This document shows, in pieces, positions 24,900 through 36,761 of a DNA stretch of 64,000 nucleotides. A program made the position numbers and the translations under genes. Source of the stretch: Utricularia gibba (lineage: Eukaryota; Streptophyta; Magnoliopsida; Lamiales; Lentibulariaceae); NCBI GenBank assembly GCA_002189035.1, contig NEEC01000012.1, forward strand, positions 620,001-684,000. Reading direction: 5' to 3'. Position 1 is the first letter of the stretch; each line of letters opens with the position of its first letter. The notes beneath the pieces were generated by a model, which ran no database searches, was not told the DNA's origin, and worked only from the letters and a program-made list of their open reading frames with translations.

Positions 24900-25627
24900 G
24901 GAAAAAATGAGGGAATTACAAGAAGCCGACTATGTGAGGGAGATCCAATATTCTGAATGGGTGGCCAACCTATCGTTGTCCCGAAGCCTGGGGAAAGTAG
25001 AGAATGTGTGTCGACTTTACCGATTTCAATGCCTTTTGCAAGAGAGACCCATATCCCCTCTCAAAGATCAACAAACTAGTGGATGCCATTGCCGGATCGC
25101 GATTCTTGAGCACTATGGATGCATATTTTGACTATCACCAAATTTTCATTGCAGAGAAAGATCAACCAAAGACCACCTTCTACATCATGGATGGGGTCTA
25201 CTACTACATTGCTATGCCTTTTGGCTTGAAGAATGCAAGGGCTACCTATCAGTGACTCATGGACAAAATTTTTTCCTCTGAAATTGGCACTTCCATGGAT
25301 GTGTATGTGGACGATATGATTGTTAAATCAATGAATGAGGCAGATTGCTTGGCTTACTTGGATTTTTCCTTCTCTCTATGTCGATCATACGGGTTGAAAC
25401 TCAATCCGTTAAAGTGTTGTTTTGGAGTAAGGAGTGGGAAATTTCTCGGCCATTATGTATCAGAGAGAGGAATTGAGGTCGATCTTGTAAAGATCAAGGT
25501 GGTATGCGAAATGCAGCCCCCGAGGATGGTTAAGGAATATCAAAGACTTACAAGTAAATTGACCGCCCTCAATCGATTCATATCTCAGCCAGTAGACAGA
25601 TCCACATCTTTCTTCAAAGTCCTCTGA
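24900..25627 (+). pseudogene. Reverse transcriptase region
   Basis: Overlapping broken frames read MCVDFTDFNAFCKRDPYPLS, FLSTMDAYFDYHQIFIAEKD, YYYIAMPFGLKNARATYQ and MDVYVDDMIVKS. They include the YVDD catalytic box and the FxLxxAPxTFQ-equivalent MPFGLKNARATYQ. GLKLNPLKCCFGVRSGKFLG is the end of the RT core. A stop falls between ATYQ and the YVDD frame. The canonical DLxxGYHQI is altered to DAYFDYHQI. Confidence 0.85.
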
Positions 25628-25658
25628 AAAGGGAATACTCTGAAAAGAGTACATTTCA

Positions 25659-26460
25659 ATGCCACCTCTTCTGGTGGCCCTGAAGGAAGGAGAATTCTTA
25701 GGGCTTTATCTATCAGTGTCACCCGTTGTGGTCAGTGCATTTCTGGTGACTATTTCAGAGGGAAAACACTTACTAGTGTATTACATGAGTAAAGTTCTCC
25801 TACTGGAGGAGACTCGATATTCTGTAATCGAGAAGTTCATCCAAGCCTTGAAGATGGCCACCACTAAGCTAAAATCATACTTCCAGGATCGCATATCGTG
25901 GTATTCACAAATCAACCATTGAAGAACATTCTCTCTCATCCTAAGATTTCTGGAACAGTGACCAAATGGGCGGTCGAATTAAGCAACATGAATATTGAAT
26001 TCAGGTCGAGAATGACAATAAAGGCTCAGCCTCTCGCCAATTTTGTGGTCGAAATGACTAGGCCAATTGACCGATTCATGGAAACTAACGACCGATGGGC
26101 TATGTATGTCCATGAGTCGACATACAATGAGGTGGAGGAGAAATCAACAACAAAAACTTGGGATGAAGAACACATTTATATTATAATGAAATTCTTATTT
26201 CCCACCACTAATAATATTACCGAGTATGAAGCCCTGATTGAGGGAATGAAGGTGGCCAAGGAACTCGAAGTTGCAAAACTCGATGCTTATATTGATTCAC
26301 AACTAGTGCAAGGGCAGTTTTCAGGTGAGTACGAAACTTATGATCCATTAATGACTTTATACTGTGTTAAGGTGAAGGAACTTGCAAAAACCTTCAAGGA
26401 GAGTTTACCTTGTCTCACATGGCTCGTGAAGAAAACGTGTTAGCGGATAGGCTGGCTCAA
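25659..26460 (+). pseudogene. Tandem RNase H regions (gypsy RNase H plus archaeal-type RNase H)
   Basis: The first part has LLVYYMSKVLLLEETRYSVI and AWSxIN-like sequence, equivalent to the common plant gypsy YYVSK.L..AETRY block. A second RNase H-like part follows in the frame 25898-26443 with RWAMYVHEST, TTNNITEYEALIEGMKVAKE and LEVAKLDAYIDSQLVQGQ. The NNxxEYEALI..A..L and D-S-Q-L-V blocks are characteristic of the additional RNase H of Tat elements. Expected acidic residues are partly changed. Confidence 0.75.
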
Positions 26461-26679
26461 TTTGCCGCAGAATTCTTGAATTTGAGAGAAGGAATTGTGA
26501 CAGTTCGGCTATAGGGTCAACCTTCAGTGATTCTACAGGCAATGAATCATATTAACCATCAACCCGTGAATGATATCTCTCCACAGCTTAATCCCGACGA
26601 GGATTGGATGTCACCATTTGGTATCTTCAAAGCGGAGAAGAATCAACCGATAAATGCAAGCTCAAAAGCAGGAGGTTAG

Positions 26680-27820
26680 AGTAAAGAGGTATACACTAAT
26701 AGACGGAATTCTCTATCGGAAATCCTTTGATGAACTCCTACTGAGATGCATCAGAAAAGAGCAATCTCAGGACCTTATAATCGATTTACACAAAGAAGAG
26801 TGCGAGAGTCATGTCGAGATACGATCTTTATGAAGAAAAGCATTGAGAAGCGGGTACTATTGACCGACTATGAAACGAGACATCACGGAGGTAGTAAAGA
26901 AGTGCAAGGCGTGCCAATACCATGCGAGTGTACCTAGAAAACCACTAAACAACCTCACCACTCTCGTGCCCATTTGACCGCTGGGGAGTAGACATCATGG
27001 GGCCTTTTTCCCAAACGCCCGGCTAGAGGAAATTTGTTATCGTAGGGATAGAATATTTCTCCAAATGGGTGGAAGCAGAAGCTGTGGCAAAAATATAAGA
27101 GGAAACAGTTATCCGATTTTTGTAGAGAAACATCTTCATTTGATTAGGAGTACCTCAAGAGCTGGTAACCGATAATAGGATCCAGTTTGCTGGGTGGAAG
27201 ATGGATACTTTCTTGGATAAATATTCGGTCAAGCACAACTTCACCTCGATATATCATCTTGAGAGCAATGATCTTACGAAGGTTACAAACCAAACGCTCA
27301 AACAAGGTATGAGAACCAAACTTGACGGCTTCGGGAGATCATGGGCAGACCGATTGGACAAGATGCTATAGTCGTACCATACAACTCCTTGAACTACCAC
27401 AGAAGAGTCTACTTTCCCGTTGGTTTACAGATCGGAAGCCATATGCCCAGTTGAGTTAACATTGAAAAGCTATCGGGTAGAACACCACAATGAAAAGGAA
27501 AATGCCGATTTGCAAAGACTAGAGTTGGAATTATTGGAGGAGAAACAACAAAGTATATATAGCCAACTAGGGGCTTATTGAAAGAGAACTGAGAAGAGTT
27601 ATAATAGATCAGTATACCCAAGGGAATTCTCGAAGAAGACTTGGTACTCTGAAGCAGTCAACCGCAAAGCAATCTTAGGAAATTAGAACGCAATTGGGAA
27701 GGCCCTTATCGAATTTCAAGGGTGATCGGTAAAGGAGCATATCGTCTGGAACAGCTAGATGACGTAGAATTCCCAAGATCATGGAATGCAGCCCATTTGA
27801 GGAAATTTTATGCATAATCG
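26680..27820 (+). pseudogene. Integrase region, heavily degraded
   Basis: The broken frames show VYTLIDGILYRKSFDELLLR, then HKEECESH (zinc-binding start of integrase), VVKKCKACQYHA (CxxC), PWRPFDRWGxDI-like sequence in shifted frame and KFVxVGIEYFSKWVEAEA (27026-27090). The terminal stretch has NWEGPYRISRV, AYRLEQLDD and RSWNAAHLRKFYA-stop, the usual end of plant gypsy Pol. Stops are frequent. Confidence 0.75.
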
Positions 27821-28699
27821 GCTCACTATTGACTCTTGTTTTGAACTTCATTTGGTTCGATATTCTCTATCCTGAAGCACTCAAGTAATTGCGAATTCTC
27901 CACAACAGAGATGAGATAACAGGATTGTAAAGCCTTGGCCAAGTAATATAAGCCCATGTGAATTCAACAAATCTATACCTCCCGAACAATATGGCTAATT
28001 AGCCAGGGGCTCCCCCAAAAGCGTATGACCCCCTAAGCTCAAGCATCAATGATAACGATAAGCCGTGGTACAACTTGGGCACCGATTTTCATAACTGCTC
28101 ATGTAAAGCTCTAAGTATAAATCTTACTACCAAATCTCAAGATGGTAAGAGGGCCCAAAGCAAACCCGACTATGTTCTGATCACATAGAGTTTTGGCCAG
28201 AAGAGAGCCTATTCCGGTTGGGGGAGCAACTCAACACTTGGGGGGTTCCGAATTACTCCCCTAGCAGTGGCTCAGCTCGTGTAAGAAAAAACTAAGGCGA
28301 ATGGTCAAAGTAAAGTGCAAAACACGAATGCGTAAAATAAAGCATCCTTGAATTGGGAAAAATGTTGTCCCAAACCAGGATCTCGAATCGATGGCAAAAA
28401 CATCAATTCACATAGTGAGGAAGACTTAAGGGAGGGGATCGGTGGAGGGGTCAACATGCCCCTCCAATCTCGCCATCAGTCTTGCTTCGTTCTCCCTTTG
28501 GATTCTTGTTTGGATTAGCACCTACAGATGCTTCAAATCGGCTCAAAACTCAAACTTTGGAACCTGAAACACATCCAGGATGACATCTTGCATGTTTTCA
28601 TCCTTTTCAGGGGACTGATTCCGGAAAAATGAGGGTTGTTAATACACAACCAGAACTCGTGAGCAATTAGGCGCATCTACTGATACAAAAGCACACTGG

Positions 28700-30340
28700 T
28701 CAGGTCGCCAGCATAAATATTTGAGAGCTCTATGAAACAGGCAGAGCTGACGAAGTCATCCAGAATCCTTTGTCGAGAAGATTCTTGGTCACGCAACTCA
28801 GCCTCCAGAGCAGAGATACGATTCTTCGCATGCGCCAACTCCAAACCAGTCTCCTTGAACCTGACCTTGAAAGCCTCTTTTTTCGAATTCTGTTGTCAAT
28901 GGGTTTCCCCATCTCCTCCATCACCTGCGTCAGCTCCTCCTCACACTGAGTTCTTTTACCCAAGGTTACCCTTAGGGAGTGCTCCCCATCATCCATGAGT
29001 TCGATCTTGGCATCTTGAGCCACAATAACAGCTTCGAGCCTGGAGACCTTATATGGAAGGCACCGACCCTCTCAAAGCAGACTCCAGCCTAGAGTAAAAC
29101 CCTAGAAAAGGAATGCTGACCGAGTTAAAAGTTAAAGCTGCTTGGAAAAGAGGGGAAGGTAGAGGGGAGAATATACCTCCCAAATCCCACTGAGTATTCT
29201 CTTCGGTTGAAGGCTTGTGAAATTGAGACAAATCCCGCTAGGACTGACCCCAGTTCAGCGGGAAATCGGTAGAAAAACGCATCATGATGGAAGTCTCTAA
29301 CCTAGCTCTCCTTGCCATCTGATCAACTGCGAGCCGAAATGTGAAGATGGTTAAAGAAAATAAATTAGGGTCGCATGGAGGAAATGGGGATTGACTACCT
29401 TTTTGCCTTTTGGAAGGTTTTTGAGCATAAACCTTCACCCTTTTCTTTTTCTTTGGAGCTTGGGTTTGGACTGGAGGCTAAGGATCCAGCTCGGATGAAA
29501 CAGGTATTGTCGGGCTCAAAGAGGGATGGGCATTTAAGGGAACACCGGATTTGAGGGAACACCGGGTGGAGATTGGAGAAGATGTCGGAACTCTAACTCA
29601 GAACTTGGAGGAATGATGAAATCGAACCACTGTTCGCCCCGACTACGGCCGAGGATTTCACAACTTGTCAAAGATTCCCGCGAAAGCATTAAGGCTCGGG
29701 ATTTGAACTTGACAGTGCATTTACCAAGTTTCTGATAAACCTCTCTACGAGACTCATTAGAGGGACAAAATCAACAGAAGGGTCTTACCTTGAAAGGAGT
29801 AGGGAGCTTAATCGGAAAATTCCATCTAGCTCCCAACGGAGGAGCGACCTAGATGAAAGAGGACCACCAGTTGTGGTGGGTATCAGGGGATTTTAGGATG
29901 AAATAGGGATGATCTTCAAATTTTCGAAATTGAAAATGGGAAAAATCGTGCATCGGACATTTGGCTTTATGGACTGCAACTTTAAAGAGTTGAAAAAAGT
30001 CCACCAGCGTCATACCCATATCCATGCCCCCGGAATAAAAGAGGAAGGTCAAAATTTCAAGTTCGGGAAGAGGCAATAAAGTGGGACAGAAAACATATTC
30101 AAAATTGAACAGTAAGAAGATGGAGTGGAAAGCGAAGACCGCTTTCCAGATAGGCTATGAGAATCGAGAGATTGAAGCGAGGAAGAGGCCTTTCTCCTGC
30201 ACCCCAAGGTCTTTGGCTATCCCTAGCCTAGCTGACAATGTAATCATCTAGGATCGAGTACTTAGACCGAATAGCAGAGATGTTCAATTCACTAGACTTC
30301 ATACCCATCTCGACTGAAGAAACCGGGAAAAAGAAGAACT
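28700..30340 (-). pseudogene. Antisense ORF between pol and the 3' LTR (PF04195-like retroelement antisense protein)
   Basis: On the strand opposite to gag-pol, broken frames give MGMKSSELNISAIRSKYSIL, DDYIVS, RDSQRPWGAGERPLPRFNLS, LESGLRFPLHLLTVQF, then FYSGGMDMGMTLVDFFQLFK and SHFQFRKFEDHPYFILKSPD with HNWWSSFIF. I recall this order from proteins labelled putative gypsy type transposon (PF04195), which Tat-lineage elements encode in antisense. Downstream, 28730-29020 reads as a helical region (LEAELRDQESSRQRILDDFV in one frame), consistent with a coiled-coil tail. Stops occur throughout. Confidence 0.65.
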
Positions 30341-30831
30341 TAAAATAGGAGGAAAACCCCATAGGGAGATAGAGGCCTACAGAATCCTAAAATCCCCAAA
30401 ATTGAATGGAAAAGACAAATAACAGAGCGGTACCTGAAGAATTTGCGGTTTCCGGTGAATCCCACGGCAGCTGAGGGCAACGGTGAGCGAACAGTGCAGA
30501 AATCTCACCAGCAACAAAAAGGAACAAAGAAGTAAAATGACCGGAGGAGCACTTATATATATAGTGCGATGATTGGAATGTCAAAAGTTTGAGCGGGAAA
30601 ACACGTCAGCGTATGAGGACAGCACGTGGCAGGGTGAGAGAACGATAAGCAATCAAAAAGGCACCGTGGGGAAAATTTGGTAGTCGTTAAATTGGAATGA
30701 ATGTTGCTTTTGATATGCCGACCTCGCACAAGCAGAAGGTTCGAAAAATCAAAGGGGTTGAATGTTGGAGAGGCACATCGGGTGATGTAAATCGAGTGGA
30801 GAGAAGGTCAAAAGGTGTTCTAACAAAACTT

Positions 30832-31306
30832 TGTTAGCAGAAAGACTGATAAAATGTCAGGTCAGAGTCGCAGTAGCTACCTAGACAGTTTGAAAAGTCG
30901 CAGAATTATAGGAGTGACAACATAGTCGGCGGTTATCTGTCAGGGGGAAACACAGTACGGCTAATAGGCACAGAAAGTAGCCAACATCTACAAGCCTCAG
31001 GATTCGGTCAGATCAACCCATCCTATAAATACAAGAAAGCTAGAAGAAGGAGGGAGTTGAACTACTTGCATTCTCACTTGTAACTCTCCACCTGCATCTA
31101 GTGAAATCATTCTCCAATGAGCTCCGACTGCTTCGTGGTTTTTCCATCCTCCAACAGTTTCCACGTAAAAATCGTTGTCTGTTTTCATTTCTATCATCCG
31201 CCTTGCATCGTCCAAAACGTAAATTTCTAAATCAGATCCGACTCTTCAGCCTTGCCCATAACCTAAAAATCGATTCCCACCTTATTGCCAATTTTCAACC
31301 ACAACA
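30832..31306 (+). repeat. 3' LTR of the Tat-type element
   Basis: It starts TGTTAGCAG and ends CCACAACA (TG..CA). It keeps a likely promoter box TATAAATA at 31024-31031 in the sequence cccatcctataaatac. It differs from the 5' LTR by many substitutions plus small indels (for example tagctacctagacagtttga present only here). The LTR also shares its downstream half (tagtgaaa..ctccg..ggttttt..tttccacgtaaaaa) with the solo LTRs at 11.5 and 52.6 kb. Confidence 0.78.
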
Positions 31307-33448
31307 TCTATGTAAATGATGTGGGTAAGGTTTCCTTAGAGTCCTATATCTGAGGCTTGGTAGTCATGACTCCTATCTCTTGAGCCTTGGGCATAGGTCC
31401 TGACAGTAAGACATTAAGTGTTAGTGCTTAAATGCAATTATAAATTCGCTACATAAAAAATACACACACCCATATTCTGGTATCGAATGAGATATAAGTA
31501 TAATGGAAGTTGTTTATTACATGGTGGCTGGTCATAGAAAGACTCAATTAGTTCACTTGATTATTCTTACATCTTGGGGATCATGATATGCTGCTAAATA
31601 TCAATCATGATCGATAATGATGGATTTAATTAATTAAGAGTTAATTAATAATCCATTATTATGGTCTTGATTGAAGAAGTCATGATTTTCATATCCTAAA
31701 AACATGAAAATTTGTGTGATATCACAACTCAATTCTTTGAGTCTCATGGGCTTATAGGTATTGTCATGTACATTCATCTATATATGTGTGTTCTCTTCAT
31801 CATCCCAAGTAAAGGCAAGTTGATGTTCCAATTAGCACCCAAAGATCCACTTGATATTTTGCACCAACTATGGTTTGCAGAGACAGGAATTAAGGGCATT
31901 GTTGTGGGGACTATGATATCATGAAGGAAATGAACTCTTATCCACGTTTGGATGACTAGATACCTATATCAATATTTTCCAAGGACCATTTGATGAATTG
32001 TTGAGCATACGGTCATAGGAATACTCCAAAAGCAAACAAGGAAGCAAGTTAATAAGATATGCCAATGTAGAAGCAAGACATCATATGTTACGAGTGTAAT
32101 ACCAAATCACCCCTAGATAATGGCATCTACTCTCATACCTAAAGCTTGTTCGAAAGCGGTTTATTCTCTATGATTAGTTTTTGAAAATCGGCACCTAGGG
32201 CATTGCTTTGATCATCCAAGGCTGCACACTCAATGTTCGCTGGTTCATTCTGATTGCCATCATGAGTTTGCTCTTCCTCCTTGTTTGCACGTGAGCTTTA
32301 GACTATGCCACACCATAGCCTGCACGTTCCTTGAGCACTACAGATGGTGGCAGTATGTCGTCCAACTCCTTAGTCTTTGTGCCGAACAAATCCACAAGTT
32401 GATGCATTTCATCACTTGACAACTTTTTGAAGCATGATATTTCCAACACTAAAATGAATATATATATATATATATATATATTATTAATGTAGAATGTATA
32501 CACAAACAACAAAACTAGTAAGTCATATCCTTCGTCATGACTACATCATTAGTTGTGGTTAATGTCTATGGGAAATCTGAGTTAGTAGGAGAGTTACACA
32601 AACAAAATTAGACCACCAATTGCCATAGCCATTATATAATTTAGTCACCAAGACTACCTCAAGCTTGCCTTTCAAGAAAAATTGCTTTGTGCCCTTTCTC
32701 TTAACATAGACATTGACCATGAAGAAGGTTTCTAGTTCATAGTAGATACCTTCATCCTTGAAAATGCTTCCAAATTCTAGAGTATACACAATACAATGAG
32801 TTAAATGAGATAATGAGATGTGTAATGGTCTTAGTAACAGATTCAAGGGTAGTCTCAAACTACATCGAATATATCTAATGCTAACTATGAAACATATTGT
32901 GCCTACACGTAGAGGTGACTCCTGTTTTATAGATTTTCATTTGGTTCGTTGTCCTAGATCCAATACATGACTTCAATGGAATATCTCAAGCAAAGTTTCT
33001 CATTTGTCAACATCTGCAATGTATGTATAGCAAGCAAGCAGTCGGTCGAAGAAACATCAAACTGCTGGCAGATAGAAGAAGTTACTCAAATTTACTAGCA
33101 TACCTTCCAAAATACTGGTAGACAAAAGATGAATCTGAATGTTGCTGCTTGTGCTATTGTAAAATCTCAGTCCCGGAGAAGGCAATGGACAAAATTTAGG
33201 GGAAATGGGCGATGGTAAATGTTCAATTAGAGATTTAACATTTATGATAAAAGGGGTGATTGGGTCGACTGTCACATTGAATAAGATTAATTCTTAATGT
33301 TACAAATTTTTAATAGTGGTCACTTATCTCACGATGTCTTGATGTTTGCAAATATTCCTTTGAAAATTAGTAAAACATGAAACACTGCACTCGACACTTC
33401 AAGGTACAGGTCACAAATACCGCATTCAACTCATTATGTTGCCATCAT
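31307..33448. other. Intergenic DNA, no gene recognised
   Basis: Open frames at 31712-31924 (+), 32303-32512 (-) and 32559-32858 (-) were inspected. None shows motifs of a family I know, although the minus frame at 32303 is coding-like in its first part (FKKLSSDEMHQLVDLFGTKT) and could be a gene or transposon fragment. Confidence 0.45.
32458..32481. repeat. (TA)n microsatellite
   Basis: An uninterrupted run of about 12 TA units. Similar shorter runs occur near 49015 and 51198. Confidence 0.9.
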
Positions 33449-34878
33449 TGATGCGTGTCGTTTTCACAATAAATTTTAATATTTTTAAAACTCATAAACA
33501 CGAAAACGTAGTACGGGTGTCGAACACTGAGAGATGTTTTTGAGTGAAAGGTGTTAAGTGTCATTTTCTAGTTATTTATTAGGTATTATTATGTATTAAT
33601 CTAGTATTAAGTCGCCCAAATTAGGAGTTTTATTATTAAGTATTTGATTTTATTAGAAAAATCCTATTTTCCTATTTTTTATATATTTTCTGTCTTTTTT
33701 CGTGCATTTTGACCAAGACATGTTACGAGATTGTCGTGGAGTGTTGTAGGAGTATTGCAGGTGGTCAGACGTTGTAGGAGTACGCGACTTGGAACGCAAT
33801 ACTAGTCAAGGCCCTTGACTTACGGCATGTCAGAGTCTGCAACAATGATTGGGCGTTAACTTGCACGCAAAGGAAAGCTGCTGGCACACGCAAGATAGAA
33901 TGAATGATGGGAAGGGAACCCAAAGGAGTTAATGCATGTGGGGAGTGATATAAAAGCCACTTGAAGCATTTAGTTTGGGACTTTTTGACATTTTCTCTTG
34001 TACTTAGAACTTTTGAGTTCTTCCACCCCTCAAGGAGGAAGAACACTTAGATTCCAATTTCGTTTCTGTTTTCATGGCCGTTTGTTGGTAAAACCTTTTA
34101 GTTTCTGGGAGAAGATGATGTTTCCATCCAAGTCTTGAGCAATACAGTTGGTTCTTCGCTGAATTCATTTCGGATTTTGCATACTTCTGCGCATCTTGTT
34201 GCAGTCTTTCTATAATGACTCCTAGTCAAGGTCCATGAGTAGCAGGCCACTCCTCGCAGATTTTGGTGAAGATCAAGGTGAAGAGCACCAACTCCAACCC
34301 TGTCGGTTTGAGGGAAGTAGCAGATTGTTTGTGGCCTAGGTACCGCGACAGTGGACAGGTTGTGACCTCGGACCTACCACTGGCCATTGGCAACAGCTGG
34401 GCACACGTGCACAATTCGGTTTTGAAGGCAATCGAAAGCAATCCTCTTATCTTCTTAATTGTCCAAGGGGGAATCATATGAGGCTATTCCCGTGTCTCCT
34501 TATCAATCAGAGTGTAAGGGAGAGTAGGCTATTCCTTGCTCCTATAACCAGCTATTCGGAGGAAATCAGTGAAAACCGAGGCAAGGATGGACAAAGGAAG
34601 GAGACGGAATCTCATTCCCAAGAATTGCATCCCGTAGTCAAGGCCCATCACTAAGGTTGTAACTTTTATTTTTGCATCTCAAAAACCCCCTTTTGTAAAA
34701 CCGTGACATTTTGTAAAAGTTTCTAATAAAACACTTTTCACGAAAAATTTTTAAATATTTAAAATTTCTAATAAAAGTTTCTAATAAAACACTTTTGCAA
34801 AACCATGACACTCGTACTACACTCTTTGTGTTCTACATTTTAAATATTTAAATTTTTTTGAGAAAACGACACGCAACA
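33449..34878 (-). mobile_element. Copy A of a repeat with long terminal inverted repeats
   Basis: The left end TGATGCGTGTCGTTTTCACA and the right end read backwards TGTTGCGTGTCGTTTTCTCA match. The similarity continues for about 100-115 bp (gtagtacgggtgtc versus gtagtacgagtgtc, then gtttttgagtgaaa versus gttttgcaaaag). The body has no recognisable protein (the minus frame 33765-34046 lacks motifs). The minus orientation is chosen by comparison with copy C at 63511, which starts TGTTGCGTGTCG on the plus strand. No target duplication was seen (catcat left, aaaggt right), so the transposon class is open. Confidence 0.6.
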
Positions 34879-34884
34879 AAAGGT

Positions 34885-36096
34885 GAGATACACCGAATAC
34901 AACTGTCATGATTTGTAAACGGTCTTGAAAGTAAAAGGTGTGAGAAACGTTGATGATGAAGCTTGAGTAAGGGAATAAGAGGGGTTTTGAACAGACAACT
35001 CAAATTGAAGTAAGCGATGAACCTTAAATAAATTAAATATTCCTGGATTTGGAATTCTGTCCAGCTATGTTCGTTGCGTCTTACTCTTCTCTGGTCTTCT
35101 CGAGTACTCGGTTATAGGAATAAGGAATTGTCTATCCTCCCTTACACTCTCTTGCAAGAAGGCACGGTAATAGTCTGATGTTGCTCCTTCTTGGACAAAT
35201 GTGAGAATAAGAGGTCTTGCTAGCGTACCCTCACGGCCAAATGACTCAATGAGTTCAGATACAAGGTCACTAATTGTCCATTGATTCTGAGGTACGACCA
35301 CAGACAAAACGCTGTCTTCCTCCTGCCAAAAGGGCACGAGTTGGTGCTCTCCACCGTGCCCCTCTCCAAAACTCGCGGTAGTGATCAGTTAACTATGAAT
35401 CTTGAATAAGGGGACTATTACAGAAAGTGTGCAACATAGTTGCATGAAGACAAACAGAACCCATTCAAATTTAAAGAAGAGATGAAGATAAGCTAACGAA
35501 ATATAGATCAGGGGGTGTCCCAACCTAGAAAATGGAAGTTTCTAGCCCCGAATGGCCATACAAACTAAAAGAAACGAGAACAAGTTTCTAGAAAGAAGCT
35601 AGAGGAAAATCGTCTAGAGAGAGAAAAAAAAAGGGAAAACTAAACTAACTCCTCTTCTCTGAATTGAACTAAGCTGAACTATTTTGTCTGAGCTTTCGTG
35701 TTCCTCTGGTTTTGCTGGACTTGGGGTGACTTGCAAGCAAATGTCTGCTCTGACACACACCAATGATGTCGCCTGTCAGAGACTCCTATGTTCCGCACGT
35801 CAAGGCTCATGATTAGGCGTCTGCAATCTTCGGGAAATCAAGGGAATGTCAGCTCGGGAAGATCCAATTTGTCGCCATCTACTACCATCTTTCTCTCACT
35901 TCCTACCACGTGTGCACCTCTAGAAAAACTCAATTAAAACTAGCAAAATTATTGGATAAAATACAAGATTTATGATAATTACCCTAAACTAGATAAAAAC
36001 CTAAATCTCATATTATAAACTCCTAATTAGACACTTCTAATCACATTTAGACATAAAAACAACCTAAGAAATAGTAAGAAAATGACACTTATCAAT
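34885..36096 (+). mobile_element. Copy B of the same repeat, head-to-head with copy A
   Basis: Plus-strand homology to the reverse complement of copy A runs from about 34905 (tgtcatgatttgtaaacg versus tgtcacggttttgtaaaa in copy C) through cggttataggaataaggaat and cctcccttacactct and gagttggtgctct. It ends in aactcctaatt..taagaaaatgacactt near 36092, where copy A has aactcctaattt..agaaaatgacactt. The outer inverted repeat is missing at both ends. The open frame 35065-35337 on the minus strand has no homologous reading frame in the other copies and is not called. Confidence 0.55.
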
Positions 36097-36759
36097 CATC
36101 CAATGCAAGCACCACATTTGATATATTGAGATGCTATCTTCTCAACAAATTTGCATGCATCGCAATTCGCACATTGAGGTGCCATCATTTACATATATTC
36201 GCAAGCATTGAAACTTCGCCTTCTAACACATAAATCCAAGCACTACAATTGACATATTGCAATGCTTGTGTCTAATAACTTAGTAGAAGTACCGGCATGT
36301 TGCTATGCTAGTGATTAAGATGCATGAAGTATGTAGCAGTACATTGGGCTCATTGCTGTGTCACCATCTTACATCTTAGAGGATCAAGTCAAAGAATTGC
36401 ATGCTGTCCATTTCGGTGCAAGCATCTAACAAACTTGAAATTGTCACCATTGCATGCAACTGATGGCATTGATAGTGTGGAATGTGTAGCCGGATGAAGT
36501 ATCAAGCTCCACAATAAACCCATTGTGGTGCCAATGACTAACGTCTAGAAGTATTCTTTCACAAGGACCACACCCAAACTTATCCAAATTTCCGTAATTA
36601 CATTCAGATTTTGACCAAGTGAAAGTGTTATGTAGTGGGACTACATCAGTGCAGCATTACAAGCACAAAATCTGAATGATACAAGACATAGAAATCATTA
36701 TGATTTCCTATGTCAATTCAAAAGAAGCAGCCTAACCATATAAACAATCACGGTAACTA
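36097..36759. other. Intergenic DNA with short dispersed repeats
   Basis: Loose repetition of caagcactacaattgacatat-like phrases (36100-36260), similar to the stretch near 1.8-2.1 kb. No gene was seen. Confidence 0.4.
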
Positions 36760-36761
36760 CA

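Larger units (their letters stand above)
22073..31306 (+). mobile_element. Complete-length but decayed Ty3/gypsy LTR retrotransposon, Tat lineage
   Basis: Two related LTRs (22073-22520 and 30832-31306) in the same orientation bracket a 9.2 kb element. The order inside is primer-site region, gag, protease, reverse transcriptase, RNase H, a second archaeal-type RNase H, integrase, then a long 3' segment with antisense coding capacity. That order (dual RNase H and an antisense 3' ORF) points to the Tat group, which includes RIRE2/Grande-like elements. Each domain has stops and frameshifts, and the LTRs differ at many positions, so the insertion is old. No matching target duplication was found (tctat after the right LTR). 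Confidence 0.85.

Noticed and set aside
28732-29438. Plus and minus open frames of 60-97 codons in the retroelement 3' region taken as host genes
   Set aside because: They fall within the LTR element and are better explained as pieces of its antisense ORF.
22586-31306. Possibility of an intact, mobile retrotransposon
   Set aside because: Every domain of gag-pol contains stops or frameshifts and the LTRs have diverged.
32303-32512. Minus-strand frame with a coding-like start (FKKLSSDEMHQLVDLFGTKT)
   Set aside because: I could not link it to any family. It may be a transposon or gene scrap, but there is not enough to call.
35065-35337. Minus-strand open frame of 90 codons in repeat copy B
   Set aside because: The other copies of the repeat do not keep this frame open, so it is unlikely to be coding.
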